Below, in pieces: positions 28,083 through 37,982 of a stretch of DNA of 64,000 nucleotides. The DNA is from Latrodectus hesperus (lineage: Eukaryota > Arthropoda > Arachnida > Araneae > Theridiidae). A program made the position numbers and the translations under genes. Location: contig CM075851.1 in NCBI GenBank assembly GCA_037975125.1, positions 126,588,981 to 126,652,980 on the forward strand, written 5' to 3'. Below the pieces are notes generated by a model that searched no databases, was not told the DNA's origin, and was given only the letters and a program-made list of their open reading frames with translations. The stretch's first letter is position 1. Each line of letters starts with the position of its first letter.

Positions 28083-29030
28083 GTGTTTGAGAAAAGCCAT
28101 TTTTCCGATTCGTTAAGGTGGCGGTCTGTCATATGGAGGGAAATAAGTATGTCACTGGCTGTTGTTGCTAGGCACTTTAATGTGTTACGCAGTGTTGTTC
28201 GTCATTTCTGTAATCAATATCAAAACGAAGCTTCTGTTTCCAGAAGTTATGTTTCAGGCCAACCACGAACTACAAACACCTGAAGAAGATTGTTGTCTTT
28301 TGCGTAAGAGCATAGCTCATTCGAGCAGAAATTTGAAGCGTTTCAATGCCGCAATTATTTTGAGATCACTTTAGAGCATCATGGAGAAGAATATTCGCTA
28401 GTAAGGAAGACGTGTGCGATATGCATGCCTCTACCCAAAGTGACCAGTTGTGTATATCCTCATTAGTGGACGACAAAGAAGAATCCGCTTATCTTAGCAA
28501 GGTAACCCAATTCCTGGACCAGAGAGAGATGGGCTTCTACATTATTTTATTGATCAGTCTATGTTCACAAGGTATTCAGGACGTGTGATGATATGGAGAG
28601 AACAAAGCTCCAGACATCATAAATACAACACTGTGAAAAGACACAATTGCCAGGGAAATGGAATAATGGTTTGGGCAGTCATCTCTCTCGGTGGTCACAC
28701 TGACTTATATGTATTCCAGGGATTAACTGTGAATGGTGATAGATATCAGGATAAAGTTTTGATTCACATGTTCAAACATTGGTTACAACCCATACATGCA
28801 ACTGACAATAATTTTATTTTTATTGATGATAATGCATGATTTATTGAACTGTAGTTGTAGTGGAATGTCTTGAGGATCTTACTTTGGAATGAATAGAATG
28901 GATAGCTCGATTTCTAGACCTTAATCTCTTGAATATTACAACTTGAATATTTAAGGCAATATCCAACGCGCGTGTGTAGAAGATCTGGAAAACTCCATGT
29001 CTAGCGATTGCTTCTCATTTCGATAACACA
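28083..29030 (+). pseudogene. Tc1-like transposase pseudogene
   Basis: Shifted pieces follow the Tc1 order. First is an N-terminal helix-turn-helix block (MSLAVVARHFNVLRSVVRHF, then SGQPRTTNT ending in a stop). Next come a weak linker (28280-28550), the WREQ block and the catalytic-core block IMVWAVISLGGHTDLYVFQG. The second catalytic aspartate follows in FIFIDDNA. Right after it the conserved Arg codon CGA is TGA, a single-base stop. Traces of the last part (ECLEDL, EWIARFLDLNLL) continue to about 28960. Tc1 proteins are about 340 residues, and this copy has many breaks. Terminal repeats and TA duplications could not be located with certainty. Confidence 0.85.
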
Positions 29031-30430
29031 CATTTTAATTGAAAGTATAGAAAATCGATGCCGTTAATTCACTCAAACTAGGGGTGGGCCTATCTTTTGT
29101 TAAATCTCCTTTTTTGTGCTTCTATGATGTTTTGCAACATAAAACTGTGATAATGTTTTCTTACAATAATAAAATAATGGAAATTTTCATCTAGAATATT
29201 TTTTTATTCTAAATCATTTATTCGTTTTTCTTATAAACTTCTATGTTGCTATCAATACATACCTATTTTATGCACCTGCTATCAAGATTTGGTGATTCTA
29301 CATGAATCGTTTGCAATTTAAGCGAAAAATAAACGATTGTTTCTTAACTTTTTGAGTATAGTATAATATTATCACTATCCTTTTATTTGTTCAAATTACT
29401 TAAGTATTTAAGAAGCATTACTTATAGTTGGGTAAAGCGAATAGCCTACAATGTGTGATTCATAAAATTAAATTTCAATGCTTTTTAAAATCAACGTTTT
29501 TTTAAATAAAATAAAATTTATTAATATTTCCTAAAGCAGATATTTTTATAAGCTTTTATTTTATTCAAGTTGAATATTATAAAGCATATTTTTTTGGATG
29601 AAAAATAAAACTTTTACTATTTTTAGAATTAATATTTAAAATGCAAGCAAAATTTATTTGTTACCAGCTCTTATGTGGGAAGCTCTAAGCAATATGTGAT
29701 TAAAATTTCATTTATTAAATATGAATAACTACTTTACATATATAGTAAAGATATTTTTGTTTTCGTACACAAGCAATACTTTTTCTATTTGATTTAGATA
29801 GATAAGAGGTTGATTATATATTCATTTGGAAAAATCTGAGGATATAAGGAAAATTATTACTTTGATAATGCAGGACTTTAAAATTCATTTGTTTATAACT
29901 GATATTATATACAATTAAACATGAACTAATTGTCTAAGTGAAAATTTTTAAAAATATTATGATTTAAACTGAAGGTGCAATATATTGATAAAAATGATAT
30001 TAATTTTTATTCAGTTTATTTAAAATTTTTTTCATTATTATTTTTTTGCTATTCATATAACAAAATCACAAAATGTACTTAGCTAATCATTTTCAGTTAT
30101 TTTCATGATTCTTGTAGTTTTATTCAAATAGTATTAATAATTTTGCTTACAATTAAAAATATGAAAAATTAACTTAATTCAGAAATACAGCAATTTTTTT
30201 AATTCAAGTAATAAATCAAAATCTGGGTTTCTATTATTATTTGCTTAAATCATTTGAATCTATGTTTAAGATTTACCATTAAATAATGAACAGTTTATTG
30301 CAATAAAAATTCGTTTTTCTTTCATTGTTAAATTTGAAATAAATCATTAAAAAAACTGAGAAAATTTTTCTGCTTTTGATTGTTTGTTAAATGTTAGTTA
30401 TAATATAAATTAGGTATTTGTATTTCTTTA
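29031..30430. other. AT-rich non-coding stretch
   Basis: The first 80 bases may still belong to the Tc1-like element. The remainder is plain AT-rich DNA. Confidence 0.4.
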
Positions 30431-30821
30431 AGATGGAACTTTCTCTTCAAAGTATTCAAATCTTGCCTTTCTTAACTATATTTGTTAAGATAGCCTTCAT
30501 AGAATGTTTGATCAGCCCTAAATTGTAATGATAAAAGTCCTTAACATTTAGTTTACCCAAAGCACTGAATCAAGGTAAGGTAAGGACTTCACATTTACAA
30601 ACAAAATGTCAAATGAAGTGCTCTAGATCTTGCTTTTCTTAGTTCAATCATTTTGATAATTTACACTGCTTCAGTTTCTAATTGGACTAAGCACTTGAAA
30701 GTTTCTGGTCAGCTTAAAATTGTCATGGTGTAAGTATTTAACATTTAATCTACTGAAAGTAGTCTTTTCAAAAAAGGCGAGGACATCATATTTACGATTG
30801 AAGTACTCCAGATATTCTTTC

Positions 30822-30824
30822 TTA
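30822..30824. repeat. Left TTA target duplication of the Harbinger element
   Basis: TTA here and TTA at 32643-32645 are the single TTA seen in undisturbed copies of the 184-bp repeat (for example 32827-32829), as expected for a 3-bp PIF/Harbinger duplication. Confidence 0.85.
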
Positions 30825-31243
30825 AGTCCGCCACACACGATAGGATTTTTCCTTACGATTTGTTGGAAGGGGTAGGAAGTAATTAAGCACACAGTCCCCT
30901 CAAACTCTGCTGACCACAGTAGGGGAGGCACATCTGGAGTGGGAAGTTATTTTTAAGGGTGCCATTTTTCAACATTTATTGCTTTTGGCTTAAAATGTGT
31001 GCCTTGTAAATGGAAATCGAAAATCGCCAAAAATTTCAATCATTTAAAAGAGTTTTTCTGTCACTTTTATGACTTGACGTATTTACGTATCTTTTTAGTT
31101 TTTATTGATGTACTCATTTGTCTGCTTGTAACGTCTGCCATTAAATGTATATCATAGTAAGTTAAGTAACATGAGTAAATTAGGCACAGAAGTACTATTG
31201 GCTGTAGCTTTGGACTGATGATGGTGAAAAGAAAACAAACAAT

Positions 31244-31497
31244 AAAAAAAGAAATGGGCAAAAAATTGGTTGCTCCAGCGTGAAACTCTTTCACATCTAA
31301 ATTTGATTACAGAAATACAGTCGGAAGATAAAGATTTCTTTAATTACATGAGGATGAATGAAAAATTGTATGCAACGTTGTTGGATAAGGTAACACCTTT
31401 CATTATTAGAAAAGATACATCCATGCGCTCATCTTTAAGTTCTCATGAACCAATGTCATGAAAGTGCAACTTAGCGCTTTCTGGCAAGCGGTATTAA
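31244..31497 (+). pseudogene. PIF/Harbinger transposase, N-terminal fragment
   Basis: The frame opens after a TAA at about 31241 and reads WAKNWLLQRETLSHLNLITE, then DFFNYMRMNEKLYATLLDKV and TPFIIRKDTSMRSSLS. A TGA at 31459-31461 and then KCNLALSGKRY and TAA follow. This is the region preceding the DDE_Tnp_4 catalytic core in Harbinger/HARBI1-like proteins (R-x-F-L-R-M-x-x-x-x-F-x-x-L-L, then I-x-x-x-D-T-x-M-R). The catalytic D-D-E part is absent. Confidence 0.8.
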
Positions 31498-32055
31498 TTA
31501 AAGAGCCCCATTAGTACATCAAAAAGTTTATCTATCGAGTACTCATTCAATTATTTATTAGTAAATATAAAATGAATTATTAATTTGTTATCTATTATCC
31601 AAGTATTCTTAGATTTTATAATATTTTCTTAAATTATTTTTAAATAAAAGGGTAACAAATTAACATTTTCCAAATGATAAATAATAACTGAAATGCATTT
31701 AATTTCAATTTCGCTTAAAGGTGAATAATTTTCTTTTGTTATTATTAATCAATTTATTATTTTTAATTATCTAATTTTATTATTGTTTAATTGTATAAAG
31801 AATATTTAAAGAAAACAACAGAATAATCGCAACTAATACCTTTATATAATTGTTTAAACTTAATTCATATTTAAATATATAGAAAATTAAAATTTTAAAA
31901 TTTTCATTTTGAAGATTTGTAAGCATTCTGAAATAAAAAAATATTGTTTTCTAATAAAGCTTATTATAAAATTTCGTAGTTAAATTTTACGTTAAGTGTG
32001 TAATTATATATATTCATTCAGATAGAGAATAAATTTACAAAATAAATTATTTAAC

Positions 32056-32414
32056 TTATTTCATCACCATTCTCAACAAAACTTGTGTCCAAATTCGTGG
32101 ATTTGCAGTTTCGTCCAGAAATGATAAATATTCAAAGTACCATAAAGTCGGCACACATATGCATCCTCCATGCTTACACCACTTTTTTTCGATTCATTGA
32201 TTTTCTCTTTTATAGGTTCTACGGAGGGCATTAGTTTTTTCCTTTACTTCGTTAATTGAAGCCTTTTCATCTATCTTTTTGTATATTTTTAATAATTTTT
32301 CATAAGCTAACTTTTTTTTATTTTATTTGTGTAATCGACACTCATTATTTGGCACAAAAAAGGCTCATCTTTATAGATTTCAATAAATTCCTGCAATATT
32401 TGCTTCATGGACAT
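32056..32414 (-). pseudogene. MADF-domain (Harbinger accessory) protein pseudogene
   Basis: The start is the ATG at 32412-32414. It reads MSMKQILQEFIEIYKDEPFL, then a frameshift in an eight-A run near 32312-32319, then LAYEKLLKIYKKIDEKASIN, EVKEKTNALRRTYKRENQ, a TGA, and after a further frame slip VPTLWYFEYLSFLDET to TAA at 32056-32058. The order of blocks (F-I-x-x-Y-x-x-x-P-x-L-W, the YxxL helix, the LRxxYxRE helix and LWYFxxLxFL) is that of MADF DNA-binding domains, used by Harbinger elements as the Myb-like accessory protein that helps the transposase bind and enter the nucleus. Three breaks make it non-functional. Confidence 0.78.
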
Positions 32415-33560
32415 TTTTAAAAAAGTAATCAAATATTAGTTTCCCCAAGTATCGCCAAGAAATAATTTGCAACCCTGCGAAACAGACACGCGACAACGGG
32501 AAGCAATTGCTTACTTCCTGTGTTGGAAGAAAAATCAGACCTTGTTTGAATTTTCTTGAACCTGTCCAACTTCCCCACACACGGTACAACTTGTTCACGT
32601 CCAACAAATCCTATAGAAAAATCGTATCGTGTGTGGCGGGCTTTAGTTTTATTTGTATCTGTAATCTACACTGCTTAGTTTTCAATTTGACTAAGCACTT
32701 GGAAATTTCTGATCAGCTTAAAATTGTCATGGTGTAAGTATTTAACATTTAGTCTACTCAAAGTAGTCTTTTCAAAAAAAGGCGAGGACATCACATTTAC
32801 GAATGAAGTACAACAGATCTTCTTTCTTAGTTTTATTTGTTTCTATAATCTGCACTGCTTAGTTTCTAATTGGACTAAGCACTTGGAAGTTTCTGATCAG
32901 CTTAAAATTGTCATGGTGTAAGTATTTAACATTTAGTCTACTCAAAGTAGTCTTTTCAAAAAAAGGCGAGGACATCACATTTACGAATGAAGTACTCCAG
33001 ATCTTCTTTCTTAGTTTTATTTGTATCTGTAATCTACACTGCTTAGTTTCCAATTTGACTAAGCACTTGGAAGTTTCTGATCAGCTTAAAATTGTCATGG
33101 TGTAAGTATTTAACATTTAGTCTACTCAAAGTAGTCTTTTCAAAAAAGAGCGAGGACATCACATTTACGAATAAAGTGCTCCAGATCTTCTTTCTTTGTT
33201 TTATTTGTTTCTATAATCTACACTGCTTAGTTTCCAATTTGACTATGCACTTGGAAATTTCTGATCAGTTTAAAATTGTCATGGTGTAAGTATTTAACAT
33301 TTAGTCTACTAAAAGTAGTCGATTCAAGAGAAGTCGAGGACATCCCAGTTACAAATGAAGCAGTCCAAATCTTGTTTTACATAGTTATATTTGCTTAAGT
33401 AGTCGATATTACTTAAAATTTCTATTTAGCCCAAAATAGTAAGTGCGTAAATCTTTATCATTTAGTCTTCCAAAAGTAGTCAGTCAAGGGAAAGAAAGAT
33501 CACACATTAAAAAATGAAGTATGCAATTTTTTCATTTTTAAATCATTTGCTCAAAAAGGG

Positions 33561-35829
33561 AATCAATTTGGAAAAGTCTAAGTATATGATGGCATTTTCT
33601 GAAAAGGTAATGTTCTATTAATGGAGTCGAAGAGTGTGTTTATTTCTTTTGCCTTGGGCACTAAAGGATTTCAAACGTGTTGTTTTCTGATGATTTGATC
33701 TTCATAATTATAGTAAGATTTTGCCTTGCGGAATCACAACCACTGGCCTAATTAACTCTTGTTTTTTTCCAATTTCTATTCACTGTGCGGTCTTTATATA
33801 TTTGCATTCTCTCAATTGCATTTATTGTTTTAAATTAAAATATAGACTCTACTTCTGTTATTATAAAATCAGAAATCTATCAGTATTTTGCCCTTAAAAT
33901 ACATTATATTTCTTTATGTTCTGACAACCGAACAAATTTAATTACCTACTTAGAGATTAAATTTATCTTTTTGGAAAAAAATAGAGAGATATCAATTGGA
34001 ATGAAAAAATTCTTACACAGTATCTTAAGAATACATATTAATGATATGGAAAAACATTAAATGATATTTGGAGAAATAACATTATTCCTTAAATAGTGAA
34101 AAACACATTTAATTACAGAAACCTATACATAAAACCACTTATTTTTTATTCAATATGTATTTAAGAGAGAAAAAAGTAATTAATTTTAAAATTATTAAAC
34201 TAATGCATGAACAATGAACGAAAAATTGCATTCATTCTCTATCAGCGTGAAAATAAGCTAATTAAATTTAGTAATATATTCAATATTACTGTGCCATATT
34301 TGAAATATGCTTATTTCATGTAATGAAATAATTAAAAATTATTCATTTGTTTTGCTTAGGAAAATATTAGCAATCATCAACATGTTTCTTAAATGAAAGA
34401 TAAAAATTTGTACTAAATATTGAATGAATAAAGCATTGGTTATTCATTACCTAATATTTTTTAAATTTTCAAAGCACTTAGCATAAAACTTCTAAATTGA
34501 ATGTCCTAATTAGTATTATGTTAAAAATTTTGTTTAAATTTATATAAATTTTACAGATATTATTTGATATTTTTTAATCACATTAAAATTCAAGTATAAT
34601 TTAAATAATAAAAAAATTATGCTTTAGCATATTTATGATGAAAATAAAAGAATACGCAAACTAAACACATACACAATATCTTATTTAAATAAAATGCATA
34701 TGAGAATCTAATTTGTAATGTTATAAGAAATTTTATTAATATTGTTTTTAAATGCATAGAAATAGTAAATTTTTAAACTAATTCTTAATCAAAGTATATA
34801 TAAGTGAATATTTACTTAATGAAATATATAAAAAATGTGTCATATTATAAATGTTTCAATAGTTAAAAATATATATGTATATATATCAATAATCTCTCAC
34901 AAATAGCCAAATTAGTACATTAATATATCCAGAGTTTTATAATTATTAGAAATAGAATGTATATGAAACTGTGTCTTATTGTAAAAATATGTTAATAGAT
35001 TTACTGATATTAAAAATAATTTTATTTTAGTTTTAAGAAGAAAGAAACATTTTTTTCATTATTTAATAAAGAAAGTATAGTGTGTGATACACATTATTTC
35101 AGATATCCTAAAGAATTCTTTTATTACAGCTTATTTTTATACAAGGAAAAAAACTCAAAAGCAAATAAAAACTCGTAGCGATCAATAAATGAGAGAAGTT
35201 CTTGTGAAATCTGAAATATAGGGTTCAATACATTTGTACCAGTTGCAAACATTTACTGCTTTCATTATTGACAGCAGAAACTAAAAATTTATATTGAAGC
35301 CCAAATTGAGTCCGAATAAAAAAAGGAAAAGTTTTGTTATTGGAGAAAATATATTATATTCATTTTATTATAAATAAAATGATGTTAATAAATTTAAATT
35401 TTACAATTGAATGCCTTTGAATACTTAATCCCAATCTTAAAATCATAAGAATTCAAGTAATTTATTTTGAAGAAGAAAAACCCTCATGATTATTAATATA
35501 ACACACTTAAAAAATTTAAAAAAAATTATAAATTTACTATGTAGTAAAATAAACATTCAAATATTTATGAATTCATGAGAGAACTTATAGTTTTCAATGT
35601 AGAAAAAGACAATGCACTATACTTTTGAAATTTAAAAAAAAGGGCAAAATTACTTTAAAAATAAATTATATTTTTCTACATTTATAATGTTATATATCCG
35701 CAATTTTGCAAATTAGTTTTACAACAAAAGAAAAAACTGCTTATTTATATTATATAAAGCAAAAATAAACCATTGTAAAAATATTTTAATTATTTTTTCT
35801 ATTTCCGGCTGATCTTAAGATTAATCTAT
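33561..35829. other. AT-rich non-coding stretch
   Basis: Slightly GC-richer around 33610-33770 without assignment; otherwise ordinary AT-rich DNA. Confidence 0.4.
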
Positions 35830-36005
35830 TTAGGTCTACAAAAGGTGAAGATTTTAGCAACTTATATTGTGGGGCATTCAATGGGTGTGCCATCTTTGCC
35901 CCGAGAATAAAAGGATTCAGAAACACCCAAGATCAAACCAGGATTCGAAACCGGGACCTACAGCTTCGAAATTAAAGAAGGCAACCAATCCGACATCAAT
36001 CGGCA
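35830..36005 (-). mobile_element. tRNA-derived SINE, decayed
   Basis: This is a GC-rich island with no open frame. On the minus strand it contains GGTTTCGAATCC (35941-35952), a pol III B box with one inserted T, preceded by a diverged A-box-like GTCGGATTGGTTGCC near 35975-35990. The body continues with GGCAAAGATGGCACACCC and ends near 35830. Clear target duplications were not found. Confidence 0.55.
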
Positions 36006-37278
36006 TTTTTAGATTATAAAAGTTATTAATTCTAAATTCACATCAATAAAAAGTAATTCTTTCCATATCAGGGTGAAGTTAGACCTTTTTGGTTTGCTTA
36101 TTGTTTTACAATGATTTTTCAAACAGAGCAAATTGTAAATTAGTAGGTATTAATAACCCCGCAAATTATAATGAAAAATATGTAAGAACTATTATTAACA
36201 ATTAAACTAAATGTTTCATTAAATTTAATGTATTTCAAATAAGAAAATACGCTATAATAATGTCATGAATGTCACGATGCCAATTTAATATTTAAAAGTA
36301 ACAGTATTGCATTTTTGAAATAAATAGTAATCATTGTTAATGATAGCATCTATATCAAAGAGATCTTAATTGAAAAGAGATCTTCATTAAACCGTAAATT
36401 CTTAATAAACTTATCATGCAGCATGAATTTCGCTTTAAATAAAAGTTTAACTGATCATTCAGTGCTTGATATTAAATTGACAAATATTAGAAACATTCAG
36501 TTGTTCATCAGCTGGAATACATAAGAAATAAATCTTTTAGCTTTTCAATTTTTCTTATAAATTTAATACTTGTGCATAAAATGTATTAAATCAAATTTTA
36601 AACTGTGAACTAATTCCAAAAGTTAAATAAAATGCCAAATTTTAGGCTCATCAGATTAGGCTAAATTCGCTAATAATTTTAAATCTTGAACTAAGGTTGT
36701 AAATATCATTCTAAGAAATACTTAAACTCTTAGAAAATAAAAATATCGCTTCTTAATGCTGTTCTTCCATTAATTTAGATATACAATATTTGATACTGTA
36801 TATTTAAACAATATTTGATCTAGAAATGACAGAAAAATGTGTTAATTATACGAAATCCAGTCTAATGTTATTTGATATAAAATATATTTTCTTTTATATG
36901 ATATTTATTTTTGAACACATTAAAAACATGTTTTTAAATATTTTACCTCAAGGTAACCATAAAACGTAATGTATGTTAAGTTTCTGCATTTTAGGTTTTC
37001 TGAGTCATGATATAATACTTTTCTTTACTTGAAATTAATTTCATAATATTCAACTGTCATTTTTTAATTTGCAACTTTATGGAATAACAAAAAAATATGC
37101 AATCTGATTTGTGAATTTGAAAATTCTTTGATATTGATGTATGACAGAATTCAATAATGTTAGAAATAATTATGTCAGAAAAATAGCCAGAAAAAATACT
37201 TCACTGAGGCATATGATGGAAAATGATTTAATACACCGAAGTGTATAAGCATATTACTTAAATTTATATACCTATCTA
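36006..37278. other. AT-rich non-coding stretch
   Basis: Nothing recognised before the LINE tail. Confidence 0.4.
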
Positions 37279-37297
37279 TACATACATACATACATAA
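37279..37297 (-). repeat. TATG-type 3' tail of the LINE
   Basis: On the plus strand CATA units (CATACATACATACATA). In the sense of the element this is a short (TATG)n tail instead of poly(A), as seen in several I-like elements. Confidence 0.7.
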
Positions 37298-37298
37298 C

Positions 37299-37354
37299 TG
37301 TGTGGGGAGACCCCGGACTGTACCTTTAGGTTAACGGGTGCCGTCTCCCCAACA
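37299..37354 (-). promoter_or_regulatory. Hairpin at the 3' end of the LINE RNA
   Basis: TGTGTGGGGAGAC (37299-37311) pairs with GTCTCCCCAACA (37343-37354): an 8-bp perfect GC-rich stem, extendable with a small bulge to about 12 bp, with a 31-base spacer. It sits immediately before the tail. Stem-loops at this place are the known recognition structure for the reverse transcriptase in some LINEs; such a role here is inference. Confidence 0.6.
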
Positions 37355-37982
37355 CCTAGTATGCTCCACACCTCTACGAGGTCCGTGAGGGCGCCACCAT
37401 CGTGGCATTTAACAAGGCAAAGAAATTGTGCTTACAAATTAGTAGCAAGAAGTTACAAAACATTTTAAGGGGCTTTAAGCCCTGTTGAACATCAGGCAAT
37501 AGCATTCAATATTTTCTCTGAGTTTAAAATAAAATAAAACATGACATATACAACAAACAATGGAGAAACAATTTTCAATCAATGAAAAGACAGTTAACAA
37601 TTTCTAGGGTAATTATGGCAATAAAAACATTATATACATTGAAAGCAAGATTATAAATAGTATAAACACTTAATTATGAAAAGGAAAAAAAATGTCATGA
37701 TATGAAAGTTGATAACTATATACAGGCAGGCAGCTTATACAAGTTTAATAAGCACCTTAGCTTTTAAAAGCATTTTTTTAATAATTTTTAAATAATTCCA
37801 AATAAATTATTTAAAAAGTTTCTAAGGTACTAAAAGGGAATAGGATTCAAAAAGTTTTTAAGGTTCAAAAGCGGGCTCATAATGTTCGAAAAGTCCAAAC
37901 AATTCGGGACATACAGTTCATAAATTTCATTAAGCTCATATAAAAAATTTAGACATAATTATTAATTGTGGAAGAAACTTAA

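Larger units (their letters stand above)
30825..32642. mobile_element. PIF/Harbinger DNA transposon, 1818 bp, decayed
   Basis: Terminal inverted repeats of 43 bp (30825-30867 and 32600-32642) start AG[T/C]CCGCCACACACGATA and agree at 38 of 43 positions. The element interrupts one copy of the 184-bp tandem repeat at its TTA and duplicates that TTA. Inside are a plus-strand fragment of the Harbinger transposase (31244-31497) and a minus-strand MADF-type protein (32056-32414), the two-gene arrangement known for this superfamily. Both are broken and most of the transposase is gone. Confidence 0.92.
30430..33560. repeat. Array of about 184-bp tandem repeats, split by a transposon
   Basis: A unit beginning TTAGTTTTATTTGTATCTGT and containing CACTGCTTAGTTTC, AAAATTGTCATGGTGTAAGT and GGCGAGGACATCACATTTAC recurs with its TTA at 32643, 32827, 33011 and 33195, exactly 184 bases apart. 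A diverged fifth copy runs to about 33560. Two more diverged copies start near 30472 and 30639, on the other side of the Harbinger insertion. The central copies are more alike than the edge copies. Because 184 is not a multiple of three, the 65-codon open frame in each copy never joins the next, which argues against a coding function. Confidence 0.92.

Noticed and set aside
32724..33289. Repeated 65-codon open frame in each 184-bp unit
   Set aside because: The unit length is not a multiple of three, each frame stops in its own copy, and the frames have no family motif. They are a by-product of the tandem repeat.
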